Of a DNA stretch of 60,182 nucleotides, positions 27,901-35,363 are shown one piece after another. The stretch's first letter is position 1, and the number at the start of each line of letters is the position of its first letter. The notes below the pieces were generated by a model. The model saw nothing but the letters and a program-made list of their open reading frames with translations. It was not told where the DNA came from and did not search any database. The position numbers were made by a program, and so were the translations under genes. The stretch comes from JADKAC01 sp964492065 (GTDB taxonomy: Bacteria; Bacteroidota; Bacteroidia; Chitinophagales; BACL12). The stretch spans positions 1-60,182 of the forward strand of contig CAZBHH010000015.1 of the NCBI GenBank assembly GCA_964492065.1, written 5' to 3'.

Positions 27901-28472
27901 GCACGGTCGAGATCCTGTTGTGTAGCCGTGAGTTTATTTATGGTTTCCCGCTTGCGGATTTTGTACTTCGATATGCCGGCCGCCTGTTCGAATAAACGGC
28001 GGCGTGAGTTGTCCTTATTGTGCAGGATATCGCCGAGCATACCCAATTCGATAATGGCGTAGGAATCGGTACTGATTCCCGTATCCATAAACAGGGTGAT
28101 GATGTCTTTCAGCCGGCAGGGCACATTGTTAATGCGGTACTCGCTGTTGCCCGTTTTAAAATAATGGCGTGAAATGGTGATGGTGCTGTACTCGGTAGCC
28201 AGCAGGTTGCGGGTGTTTTCAAAGGTGAGCGACACCTCCGCCATACCGCTGGCCTTGCGGGCTTTCGTGCCGTTAAAAATCAGGTTTTCCATTTTCTCGG
28301 TGCGGATAGCCGTTGGTTTCTGCTCGCCGAGGACCCAGCGAATCGCATCGACAATATTCGATTTCCCGCAACCGTTGGGGCCAACCACTCCGGTGATGCT
28401 TTCATTAAAATGCAATACCGTCTTGTCGGCAAAGCTTTTAAATCCTTTTATCTCTAAGGTTGTTAGTTTCAC
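24930..28472 (-). CDS. smc: SMC chromosome segregation ATPase
   Basis: 1180 residues from a GTG start at 28472. N-terminal ATPase half: KLTTLEIKGFKSFADKT, Walker A GPNGCGKS (31-38). Two long coiled coils (about 165-500 and 680-1020) flank a hinge (about 510-660) with GYL-type sequence HPGTHVLHVSGQVISSGKT and VTGGSVGV. C-terminal half: signature QLSGGEKTLTAMALLFALYL and Walker B ILDEVDAPLDD. It forms the condensin core with ScpA/ScpB, which are not in this window. I prefer GTG 28472 over the frame's first ATG at 28526. Family homology starts at the GTG, and an exact -7 promoter box (28493-28500) lies between the two, so the ATG would not be transcribed. Confidence 0.97.
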   Translation of the reverse strand: MKLTTLEIKGFKSFADKTVLHFNESITGVVGPNGCGKSNIVDAIRWVLGEQKPTAIRTEKMENLIFNGTKARKASGMAEVSLTFENTRNLLATEYSTITISRHYFKTGNSEYRINNVPCRLKDIITLFMDTGISTDSYAIIELGMLGDILHNKDNSRRRLFEQAAGISKYKIRKRETINKLTATQQDLDRAEDILFEIETNLKELEKQAKKAQRYLRLKADYKTNSIDLAILMLQSHKDIYKQLANQQTFESDTKMAIETEINALEASIADKKTALLAQEQALANQQKELNLLLDEIRKKENDSNLGKERIKFLEEKQENLKRSIGETEQNIENHKAQITALEQQATVESEALLSIKQSLQQYLQALEQVRTEHGGAKTQLETSQQAFKAAEALLYETDKKIAMNRVRLESYQRELAQLDTDKADNAGKLPSMEQELAEREREFAEARQALENLLQNENALKTRADKLNSEIQEINTTLADIHRRLDAKRNEYTLSKNLYESFEGFPESIKYLKRNVASMQQSPLLSDIVNANETYKAALESYLEPWLNYYIVRDMQHAMEAVHALSENKKGRAHFFLLDQFTETQAHPFQMDGVTHALDVVAAEPQYSALLQHLLGHVVIVSDDGDFAAKARAITAQHPGTHVLHVSGQVISSGKTVTGGSVGVTKGNRLGREKNLKAMEAAIAQIAEEESKVNAALLEAKNNLRSLQQSFNEKDIQKAREAVNQANGQIVSMQTRIENVLQLQKQVAEKQANFHAMIEQTEAESLVLNASHDTHLADKNASQQNVLEMESAFREVSERLNMHSNNYNQENIRYHQQQNKYQSVDQELQYKKNRLAENENLLGANTKQLADVIDELSEQHTGLKETGELLVQLYAQKSADETVLNTSEQDYYTARGEIAETENAIKALQRKKENSDQILGSIKDRLNELKVQLAATKERLWVEFQVELESILDNTPPENLTMEELQSKVDAAKRRIENYGEVNPMAVQAYDEMKQRYDFMQAQREDLIQAKTSLLETIQEIDETARKKFDDAFHLIRTNFIEVFRNLFTPDDDCDLILKENSDPLEAEIDVIAKPKGKKPQVIDQLSGGEKTLTAMALLFALYLIKPAPFCILDEVDAPLDDTNIAKFNNMIRKFSDNSQFIIVTHNKRTMSEVDVIYGVTMPEQGISKVVPVDFRNLN

Positions 28473-28492
28473 GTCGTCTTTTTTATTCCATA

Positions 28493-28500
28493 CAAAAATA
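28493..28500 (-). promoter_or_regulatory. -7 box that fixes the smc start
   Basis: Minus strand TATTTTTG is an exact TAnnTTTG. The -33 position 19 bases upstream reads GCTG (partial). Transcription would begin near 28486, about 14 bases before the GTG at 28472 and downstream of the ATG at 28526. Confidence 0.5.
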
Positions 28501-28526
28501 CAGGAAGGGCAAGGTGATACAGCCAC

Positions 28527-28962
28527 ATAAATTCAACAATTGTGGATAAAAAAGGAGGCTGGAACTAAAATATTGCCCTGCTCCACCGCTCAGCGTGTTT
28601 TTTTATAGGAATTTTCTGCCAGGGCTGTATTTTTTACGTTTTTTATGCCTGTTATCCCGGGAATACCGTGAATATTTCCGGGCAGGAACAGCGGCTTGGT
28701 GCAACTTACCGGCATTGGCAGGGAAGTGCATCGGCGTGAAAAAATGCCGATTCCCAAACTGTCGATTTATAGCTTACATTTGACGCATTAAAATTGTGAT
28801 TATGCGTTTTGCGATTTTTCCTGCTTGCGGACTTTATCTCCCCGGAGAATTACCGGCAATCGCCGTAAGCTTTAAAATCAGTAGCGCCTAAACACTTGAG
28901 CACTGCGCCCCGGCGGGGCGGGAATTACCATTTTTATCGAGAAACAATTAAAGACTGAAAAC
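28527..28962. other. Intergenic region with a possible promoter and 29-codon ORF
   Basis: 436 bases. TACATTTG at 28775-28782 is an exact -7 box on the plus strand, and 20 bases later an ATG (28802) opens a 29-codon frame ending at 28891 (MRFAIFPACGLYLPGELPAI and a short tail). It may be a leader peptide or chance. The DUF6090-like gene starts 71 bases after it. A second open frame at 28595-28783 has no protein-like features. Confidence 0.3.
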
Positions 28963-29679
28963 ATGGAAGTCCAACACACCTCCCAGGCGCCAAACGGCAA
29001 AAAGAAGGCAAGGGGATACCTGTTTTGTTTTATTACAGTGTACCTGGCGGTGCTTCTCGCCGCCGTCACCTGCCATTTCTGGCAGCAACGGGTGGAACAC
29101 AGGCGGGAAACGGATTATATGCATGCGCTGGCAGCCGATTTGATGGCCGATACCGCCGGGATACGGGAGACGATTCAATTTAATGAAGGTATTTCCAGGG
29201 CGGACTCCTCGCTGCTGCACCTGTTGCATTTGCCCGAGAAGAACGACATTGTTTTACACAAGATTTTAATTCTGAATCCGATTACCCAGAACTTCAACTA
29301 CCAGATTAATGATGCAAAAACTTTTGATTTGTTAAATCATTCCGGAGACATAGGGTTGATGCGCAACAAAAAAGTGTTGGACAAAGTTGCAGCCTATTAT
29401 CGGCAGATTGAGTTGATAGAAATTTTCCGGAGCGAAATCCAGGACAACCTGGTGCGCACTTACAACCTGTCATTCAAAGTATTTGACCAATACACCTACG
29501 ACAATTATATGATACCCTCGGCGGCGCTCATTACGAGTGATCAGTCGCTGATTTTGGAATACTCCAATATGCTGCACAATTTGATTATCAGCTACCGGAT
29601 GTTTAACCGGATGCTGCGGGGGTTAAAAAGCCAGGCGGCAGAACTTATCGCACTGATTGGCGAAGAATACCCGGTTTGA
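28963..29679 (+). CDS. Single-pass membrane protein, DUF6090-like
   Basis: 238 residues. A basic N-terminus (NGKKKARG) is followed by one membrane helix (about 19-41, YLFCFITVYLAVLLAAVTCH). Then comes a mostly helical soluble domain with RRETDYMHALAADLMADTAG and NYQINDAKTFDLLNHSGDIG. This architecture, with a membrane helix followed by E-x-x-Y-L-x-x-L-x-x-D-L, matches the Bacteroidota DUF6090 family of unknown function, though the helix here is less typical. It is transcribed alone, or from the promoter at 28775. Confidence 0.6.
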   Translation: MEVQHTSQAPNGKKKARGYLFCFITVYLAVLLAAVTCHFWQQRVEHRRETDYMHALAADLMADTAGIRETIQFNEGISRADSSLLHLLHLPEKNDIVLHKILILNPITQNFNYQINDAKTFDLLNHSGDIGLMRNKKVLDKVAAYYRQIELIEIFRSEIQDNLVRTYNLSFKVFDQYTYDNYMIPSAALITSDQSLILEYSNMLHNLIISYRMFNRMLRGLKSQAAELIALIGEEYPV

Positions 29680-29866
29680 AACTCCATCGCATTTCCTGAA
29701 GAAATCAGGCACACACCGCCTGCAACGCACCGGTACTGTCTGTCTGTAAATGGCTGTTCCCGGGTGAGAAAAATTCCGTTGTTGCGCTTCAGAAAATTTT
29801 TTAAACATTGTAACCTTTCGTCGGGGCGCTTACTCTAATCGGTTATAATCAAATATTTGTAATTAC

Positions 29867-30409
29867 ATGAAAAATTTTAAAAAAACCGTTGTGGCAATGG
29901 GAGCCATGCTCTTCTTTGTTGCCATGTATGCGCCGCTGATGGCGCAGCAGTCATCCGGGCTTACCGATGCCGAAATTGCAAAAGTAGCCGTAGTGGCAAA
30001 TCAGAATGATATTGACTTTGCAAAAATCGCTTTGGAAAGGTCGAAGGATGCCAAAGTGCGGGAGTTCGCCAATACGATGATCGCTGATCATAAGGCGGTG
30101 ATTGATATGGCTGTCGCCCTGGTTACCAAGCTGAATGTTACCCCGGACGAAAGCGCCGTGAGTAAGGAGTATCTCGCAAAAGCGCAGGAGACCATGAAGG
30201 CGCTGAATGCAGAGCCTGCAAAGTCTTTTGATAAGGCGTATGTGAATAACGAAGTGGAATATCACCGGGCAGTGATCAATGCCGTGAAAAATGTTTTGAT
30301 ACCACAGGCAAAGCACGAAGAATTAAAAGCATTGTTGCAGAAAGCGCTCCCGATTCTGGAGACGCACCTCGCCCATGCAGAAATGCTTCAGGAGGCAATG
30401 AGTAAATAA
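29867..30409 (+). CDS. DUF4142 domain protein, exported
   Basis: 180 residues with a signal peptide (1-26, ending LMA). The rest is one DUF4142 domain, a ferritin-like helical bundle: LTDAEIAKVAVVANQNDIDF, AKVREFANTMIADHKAVIDM and KAYVNNEVEYHRAVINAVKN. DUF4142 proteins are periplasmic and of unknown function, and several are linked to stress or envelope maintenance. The stop codon overlaps the start of the next gene by one base (TAATG), so it is translationally coupled to the cupredoxin lipoprotein. Confidence 0.93.
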   Translation: MKNFKKTVVAMGAMLFFVAMYAPLMAQQSSGLTDAEIAKVAVVANQNDIDFAKIALERSKDAKVREFANTMIADHKAVIDMAVALVTKLNVTPDESAVSKEYLAKAQETMKALNAEPAKSFDKAYVNNEVEYHRAVINAVKNVLIPQAKHEELKALLQKALPILETHLAHAEMLQEAMSK

Positions 30410-30750
30410 TGAATGCGATGCAATGGGTAAAGACCGGAATGTGCGCCTTGCTGTGCGCCGCCTTGTGGATGTACGGCTGTGGTGAAAAGGAAGCCTACGT
30501 GCCCGAGACCTATACGGTCGAAATAAAAGACATGCAGTTTCAACCTGCCGAACTCCGGGTACACCCGGGAGATACGGTGGTTTGGATCAACAGGGACATC
30601 GTAGCACATGATGTTACGGAAGACAATAAGGCCTGGGCATCGCCATCTCTGGCACCCGATTCCTCCTGGAAAAAGGCAGTGGATGCGAGCAGTTCTTACT
30701 ATTGCAGTATTCACCTGGTGATGAAGGGAAAATTAATTGTTGAAAATTGA
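30409..30750 (+). CDS. Plastocyanin-like cupredoxin lipoprotein
   Basis: 113 residues with a lipobox at Cys24 (LWMYGC). The cupredoxin fold has all four type 1 copper ligands: His67 (VAHDVT), Cys99 (SYYCSIH), His102 and Met105. The segment MQFQPAELRVHPGDTVVWIN is the typical first half of small cupredoxins. It is an envelope electron carrier or copper-binding protein. It is coupled to the DUF4142 gene through a one-base overlap and ends the operon at the terminator 30779-30815. This is the second blue-copper protein in the window, after the azurin at 7381-7899. Confidence 0.93.
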   Translation: MNAMQWVKTGMCALLCAALWMYGCGEKEAYVPETYTVEIKDMQFQPAELRVHPGDTVVWINRDIVAHDVTEDNKAWASPSLAPDSSWKKAVDASSSYYCSIHLVMKGKLIVEN

Positions 30751-30778
30751 TATAAAGTCCGATTGTTTTTCATGATTG

Positions 30779-30815
30779 AGCTATCAGCACGCCCCCGGCG
30801 GCTGGTAGCTTTTTT
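30779..30815 (+). terminator. Rho-independent terminator of the DUF4142/cupredoxin operon
   Basis: Stem AGCTATCAGC (30779-30788) pairs with GCTGGTAGCT (30801-30810) with one G-T pair, across a 12-base C-rich loop. It is followed by TTTTTG. It lies 28 bases after the cupredoxin stop. Confidence 0.85.
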
Positions 30816-31110
30816 GTTGCAGTATTTTGTAAATCGTCCTATCAGTTCCCTTGGCAACAAATTGGGGAATTGGCTGAACATTCAGGTGAATGCAAATCGT
30901 TGCCGTGCACATGCACTGCGGTTGAACATTTGTGCAAACGGCGAATCGGTTACAGCGGAAATTTCTATTTTTGATAAAATTCCGGCCGGATAATTGTTGC
31001 CGAATACACAATATGCAATGCAAAACGCCTTACGGATAAATTCTATTATTTCCATACAGCCTTACCGCAACGCCGGTTAGGAATCTTATTACGCATAAAA
31101 AAAAGACGAG
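30816..31110. other. Intergenic region, no gene seen
   Basis: About 295 bases between the terminator and the DUF4256 gene. Short open frames on both strands lack protein-like features, and no promoter with both boxes was found. Confidence 0.4.
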
Positions 31111-31677
31111 ATGAAACGCAGAGTAACACAATTGCCCAAAGATGAAGAGGAGAAACTGTTGCGCACCTTAAAGCGGAGGTTTGAAAAATATAAGGAAAGG
31201 CACGAAGGCATGCGTTGGAGCGATGTAGAGAAGCGGCTGATGGCAAACCGGGCTAAGTTGTGGTCGTTAAATGAAATGGAGTTGTCGGAAGGTGAGCCCG
31301 ATGTGGTTGCTTATGATAAGAACTCCGGAGCCTATATTTTTTACGACTGTTCGGAAGAAAGCCCTAAAGGCCGCAGGAGTATCTGCTATGATCCGGAAGC
31401 GCTGGAGTCGAGAAAGCAAAATAAACCCAAAGACAGCGCAATCGGGATGGCAGAGGATATGGGGATTGAAATTCTCGATGAAATACAATACAGGTCGCTG
31501 CAAAAACTGGGAAAATTCGATTCAAAAACATCGAGTTGGATTAAGACGCCGGTTCAAATCAGGAATCTCGGCGGCGCCTTGTTTTGCGATTATCGCTACG
31601 ATACCGTTTTCGTTTATCACAACGGCGCCGAATCCTATTACGCCGCCCGCGGCTTTCGCGGCTCGCTGACGGTGTGA
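31111..31677 (+). CDS. DUF4256 family protein
   Basis: 188 residues, the family's usual length. Hallmark segments are LLRTLKRRFEKYKERHEGMR-W, LWSLNEMELSEGEPDVVAYD, YIFYDCSEESPKGRRSICYD, MAEDMGIEILDEIQYRSLQK, and a C-terminal FCDYRYDTVFVYHNGAESYY-AARGFRGSL. It is a cytosolic alpha/beta protein of unknown function found widely in bacteria. It is transcribed alone. Confidence 0.93.
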   Translation: MKRRVTQLPKDEEEKLLRTLKRRFEKYKERHEGMRWSDVEKRLMANRAKLWSLNEMELSEGEPDVVAYDKNSGAYIFYDCSEESPKGRRSICYDPEALESRKQNKPKDSAIGMAEDMGIEILDEIQYRSLQKLGKFDSKTSSWIKTPVQIRNLGGALFCDYRYDTVFVYHNGAESYYAARGFRGSLTV

Positions 31678-31793
31678 TTCCGCATGCCGATGCATTAGAT
31701 TTTATTTGGTTACGAAAAAGTGGAACCCCTGGTGTCGGGTTTATATTTCCGGGATTATGAAGCGCCTAACATGCAACTGTCAATGTATTCACC

Positions 31794-31824
31794 TTTGCCG
31801 TTAGCGCATATAGTTCTAATTTTG
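31794..31824 (+). promoter_or_regulatory. Full-consensus Bacteroidota promoter of the heme oxygenase gene
   Basis: TTTG (31794-31797), exactly 19 bases, then TAATTTTG (31817-31824). This is a perfect match to TTTG-N19-TAnnTTTG in both boxes and spacing. The expected start of transcription is near 31831, about 11 bases before the ATG at 31842. Confidence 0.85.
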
Positions 31825-31841
31825 CGGGAAATTACAACAGG

Positions 31842-32384
31842 ATGTTACCATTAAAAGAAGCGACAGCAGTAAAACACAGGGAAGCCGAGCGCATGCCGTT
31901 TAATATGCGCATGCTCAAAGGGCAGTTGAGCAAAAATGAATATCTCTTATTTCTCAACCAGCAGCTACAGATTTTTAAGGCGATGGAAAACCGGGATTTG
32001 CCTCACGAGGGTCTTAAAAGGGTTGAGCGCATCGAAGCGGATATTGCGGAATTGAATGCCCAGGGATGTTATTCGGATACCGTGATTGAAAGCGCCCAGG
32101 ATTATGCGACATATCTCAACGGCCTGTCGGATGCGCAATTGTTGCCGCATATTTATCTCAATTATCTCGCCCTGATGTTCGGCGGTCAGATCACCAAAAA
32201 AGCAGTGCCTTCAACGGGAAAAATGTACGACTTCGACGATATGCAGGAGGCGATGCAATCGGTGAGGAGAGTGCAGCAAGACGCATGGGCTGACGAGGTG
32301 AACAAAGGCTTTGATTTCAATATCCGCCTGTTCGAAGAATTGGAAAACGTGTGTAAGCAGACGGAATCAGCCATTGAAAAATAA
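31842..32384 (+). CDS. Heme oxygenase (biliverdin-producing type)
   Basis: 180 residues, all-helical. The proximal heme ligand is most likely His12 in LKEATAVKHREAERMPF, as in HugZ-unrelated, HO-1-like enzymes. The distal-helix glycines are in YLALMFGGQITKKAV (about 107-121), and YDFDDMQEAM and WADEVNKGFDFNIRLFEELE complete the fold. The enzyme cleaves heme to biliverdin, CO and iron, for iron acquisition or signalling. No phytochrome or heme receptor is adjacent. It has the best promoter in the window and a leader of only about 11 nt. It could alternatively be a non-catalytic heme-oxygenase-like protein. Confidence 0.85.
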   Translation: MLPLKEATAVKHREAERMPFNMRMLKGQLSKNEYLLFLNQQLQIFKAMENRDLPHEGLKRVERIEADIAELNAQGCYSDTVIESAQDYATYLNGLSDAQLLPHIYLNYLALMFGGQITKKAVPSTGKMYDFDDMQEAMQSVRRVQQDAWADEVNKGFDFNIRLFEELENVCKQTESAIEK

Positions 32385-32434
32385 TGCGCAGGCGCCCTGG
32401 CGAGTAAGGGAGGTGTGATTGTTCATCCCCTGGT

Positions 32435-33307
32435 TTATAATCCGTCGGGTTCGATGTGTACCAGCACATTTCCCAATTGGGGTATTTTCTGCAGAAGCGT
32501 GTCTTTCAATTTGTGAGCGAGATTGTGCCCGGCATCCACCGTGATGTTTTTATCGACGGTTGCGTGGAGGTCAACGTAATACTGCATACCCGATTTTCGG
32601 ATAAAGCATTTTTCGGTAGCGATAATTCCTTCGACAGAACGGGCCACCTCCCTGATTTCGCATTCCAGATCGCCGTACAAGTGTTCGTCCATGATTTCAC
32701 CGAGGGCGGGCCTGAAAATTAAATAGCTGTTGTACAGGATGAAACCCGCTGCAAACAGCGCTGCCCAGTCATCGGCATCTTCGAAGCCCTCGCCAAATAG
32801 TAAGGCGATACTGATTCCGATACAAGCAGCTACAGATGTGATGGCATCGCTGCGGTGATGGCGGGCTTCCGCTTTCAAGGTACTGCTGTTTGTCTGTTTG
32901 GCTTTGCGCATTACCAGCCGGAAGGCGATTTCTTTGGAGAGAATAATAGGAACGAGAATAGCCAGTGTCCACACCTTCGGCGGCTCATGTACACTGCCGA
33001 TATGCATGATGCTCTCGTATCCGATGATTGCGGCGGAGATAATTAAGAATGCAGCCACCAGGAAGGTGATTAATGCCTCGGCACGCCCATGTCCGTAAGG
33101 GTGGTTTTTATCTGCCGGCCGGCGTGCGTAGGTTAATCCGAACAGTACCAACAGCGAGGTAAACACATCCGAGGTGGATTCGATAGCGTCTGCAATCAGT
33201 GCGTGCGAATTGCCGAAAACACCACCCAAACCCTTAAGCGCCACAAGCGCAATATTCCCACAGATGTTGTAATAAATGGTTCGTATTGCGGTTTGTTCAT
33301 GCGCCAT
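32435..33307 (-). CDS. Cation diffusion facilitator (CDF) metal transporter
   Basis: 290 residues, the normal length. Six membrane helices span about 12-205. The metal site in helix 2 is seen in NSHALIADAIESTSD, and the family motif HPYGHGRAEALITF follows. Helix 5 carries the second pair (EARHHRSDAITSVAA). The C-terminal cytosolic domain (about 210-290) is complete, with GIIATEKCFIRKSGMQYYVD and NVLVHIEPDG. It exports divalent cations such as Zn, Fe or Mn in exchange for protons. The H-x3-D pattern in helix 5 is typical of zinc transporters but does not prove specificity. It is transcribed alone. Confidence 0.95.
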   Translation of the reverse strand: MAHEQTAIRTIYYNICGNIALVALKGLGGVFGNSHALIADAIESTSDVFTSLLVLFGLTYARRPADKNHPYGHGRAEALITFLVAAFLIISAAIIGYESIMHIGSVHEPPKVWTLAILVPIILSKEIAFRLVMRKAKQTNSSTLKAEARHHRSDAITSVAACIGISIALLFGEGFEDADDWAALFAAGFILYNSYLIFRPALGEIMDEHLYGDLECEIREVARSVEGIIATEKCFIRKSGMQYYVDLHATVDKNITVDAGHNLAHKLKDTLLQKIPQLGNVLVHIEPDGL

Positions 33308-33515
33308 GTGGCATCAGCACTTAATGCGTTCCCTTTTACTGCCACCACCTGAAACAATAAGTAAAATGCCCGGGTTTAGGACAGCGGCAAAAAACTATTT
33401 CAATGTTACGCAAAAAAAGCGGGAATGTGGACTGCCCAATACCGGTATTTGCTTTTAAAAACGATACTACGGCAGATATTAATAATTTTTTTAAACTGCC
33501 AGCAGGGCGGCTCGC

Positions 33516-33866
33516 CTATTTCCTGGTATCTTTCCAGATTAAAGTCTTTTCAACTGTACCCCGGAATTCCGGGCATTTACCATCGCCTTTGCCGGTAATT
33601 CCGCCATCGGGTGCGCAAACGACATTGCAATTGCTATCGTACAGGTAGTTAAACCGATCGCAACAGCCCGAAGTGAAATAGTAATAGGTGATGCCATCCG
33701 TCTTCCATTCCCATACCTCCGTCGGCGGATGTTGCGGCTCTTCGTTTGCAATCTCCCGGATTTGCTTTGTAACGCAGGCGGGCACTTCCTTTGCCAGGTC
33801 CAGCCGCATACAAGATGCCATTGCCAGGACACTGATATAAATGAATATGCGCAGCGGCAGTTGCAT
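33516..33866 (-). CDS. DUF6970-like lipoprotein
   Basis: 116 residues with a lipoprotein signal (lipobox LAMASC, Cys19). The mature part has ACVTKQIREIANEEPQHPPT, EVWEWKTDGITYYYFTSGCC and DRFNYLYDSNCNVVCAPDGG, with GITGKGDGKCPEF and EKTLIWKD at the end. This is the conserved pattern of the small Bacteroidota family DUF6970. Its paired cysteines probably form disulfides in the envelope. Function is unknown. The small gene at 33942 lies upstream on the same strand, 75 bases away. Confidence 0.8.
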   Translation of the reverse strand: MQLPLRIFIYISVLAMASCMRLDLAKEVPACVTKQIREIANEEPQHPPTEVWEWKTDGITYYYFTSGCCDRFNYLYDSNCNVVCAPDGGITGKGDGKCPEFRGTVEKTLIWKDTRK

Positions 33867-33941
33867 GGCGTACGGGTAGGTTGATAGTTTCGTGTGTCAG
33901 CTTTACGGTTGAATATAAATTACAGTATGCCCGATCCCGGT

Positions 33942-34184
33942 TTACTGACGCCAGTAATTATTGGCGGCGGCAATCGTGGCGAATTCTGTTGCCACTGTCT
34001 GGCCGATGGCTATCAACAGCCCGGCATCTTCCGCATACATGGGGCGCATTTTTTCCCGCATAGCGGCATCGGGTTGCGTGAGTTTGATAATTAGCCTCGC
34101 CATTTTAACCGCTAATTGTCTTCCTTCTTCCGGTGTTTTTGTTATCAGTGAATTGTTCGGTACTAATTGTATTTCTTCAGCCAT
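33942..34184 (-). CDS. Small hypothetical protein, 80 residues
   Basis: An 80-codon frame with protein-like composition: MAEEIQLVPNNSLITKTPEE, GRQLAVKMARLIIKLTQPDA, AMREKMRPMYAEDAGLLIAI and a tail GQTVATEFATIAAANNYWRQ. It is predicted helical, soluble and without a signal peptide. I do not recognise the family. The ATG at 34184 follows an AT-rich leader. The coding call rests on codon-like composition and the lack of a competing frame. Confidence 0.55.
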   Translation of the reverse strand: MAEEIQLVPNNSLITKTPEEGRQLAVKMARLIIKLTQPDAAMREKMRPMYAEDAGLLIAIGQTVATEFATIAAANNYWRQ

Positions 34185-34312
34185 GTTAGTGTTTTTTTAT
34201 TTTAAAGAATACAATAATAAACACCTTACCTTAAACTCGGTTCATATTTGGGGAAAATTTTATTAAACACACCGGAATATACAGGTGTGCGGTAAAAATT
34301 TCCATTTGAATT

Positions 34313-35239
34313 TTATTGGTGGATGCTCTTGTTAAATTTTTTCTTCTTCCAGAGTAAGACAATGAGAACAATGGAAAATATCCAGAGTAAAATAACAAAT
34401 GTCAGCATCGGGAAATTCGGCAGCGCTGTGGCGAAAACAGAGATGGAGATATTGTAAAAGGCGTGCAGGATAATGGATAAAAAAATGCTTCCGTCAGTTC
34501 CATTGTACAGCACGGAATACATAACCGAAAGAGGTAATACGAGCAGCAGGTATTGCAACAGGTAAGAAACGGCAAATTGCAGTCCCCCGGCAAATCCCGA
34601 TGTCATAATCGTTTGCCAGAATAGGGTGCCTGTATGCCAAAATGCCCATAGGAGTGCAACGAAGAGGCTCGACAGCAGCAGGTTGTATGCCTTGTTCTGA
34701 AATGCTTGCAATGCAAAGCCACGCCACCCGATTTCCTCGGATAATCCGCCGTTTGTCAAAGCGAGGACAAGAAACGTAATGCCGGTTGCCAGAGCGCCTG
34801 TTTTCATGAATGCGACCAGGGCGGTGATGATTCCCATGGAAGGTGCAAACGCCTCTGTGCGTTTAATAAAATTTATATCCCATGCATTGAGCAAGGAGAG
34901 ATCGAAAGTAGTTGCGAATAAGATACGGTCTGCCGCAAGGCTTAACATAATGAGTGCCGGAGTGCAACCAATGGCAAATACATACCATTTGAAATTGACC
35001 TTCCAAAGGGTCAAACGCCTGCGCAGGTCTTTCAACCCCGATTGTCCATATATATGCCATACCACCAGGCAGGCGGCCAGTGTGGGGCCAAATTCTGCAA
35101 GCCAAATTATCTCCGATGGTATCCCGATATTTAAAATTCCGGACTGTGCAGCCGCATAGGGAATCCAACCGGCCCAGGAAATGAGTATTGCTAATGCGAA
35201 GAAGGTGGATACGGGATATTTTTTAATAATTGATCTCAT
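34313..35239 (-). CDS. CPBP-family intramembrane metalloprotease
   Basis: 308 residues from ATG 35239. The frame is open back to 35329, but that part is basic and not conserved. About eight membrane helices. CPBP motif 1 GLSEEIGWRGF holds the catalytic pair Glu168-Glu169 and the Arg. Motif 2 is seen in ALLWAFWHTGTLFW with a histidine, and motif 3 in LSIILHAFYNISISVF. CPBP proteins are related to CAAX prenyl proteases. Bacterial ones act in bacteriocin self-immunity or membrane protein processing. No bacteriocin gene is adjacent. Confidence 0.9.
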   Translation of the reverse strand: MRSIIKKYPVSTFFALAILISWAGWIPYAAAQSGILNIGIPSEIIWLAEFGPTLAACLVVWHIYGQSGLKDLRRRLTLWKVNFKWYVFAIGCTPALIMLSLAADRILFATTFDLSLLNAWDINFIKRTEAFAPSMGIITALVAFMKTGALATGITFLVLALTNGGLSEEIGWRGFALQAFQNKAYNLLLSSLFVALLWAFWHTGTLFWQTIMTSGFAGGLQFAVSYLLQYLLLVLPLSVMYSVLYNGTDGSIFLSIILHAFYNISISVFATALPNFPMLTFVILLWIFSIVLIVLLWKKKKFNKSIHQ

Positions 35240-35363
35240 AGATATTAATTTTAAAATATCCACCGGGAGGTTTTCGGGTCGATATTTTTTCCATTTCAAA
35301 TGTATCTTTTTTTGTTGAAAGAGTTTCAATTCGGATTAACCTTTCTTCACACTTCGGGGGGAC

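Noticed and set aside
28595..28783. 62-codon plus-strand open frame in the smc upstream region
   Set aside because: Composition (Cys, Arg, Phe runs) is unlike a real protein, and a stronger promoter-plus-short-ORF reading lies just after it.
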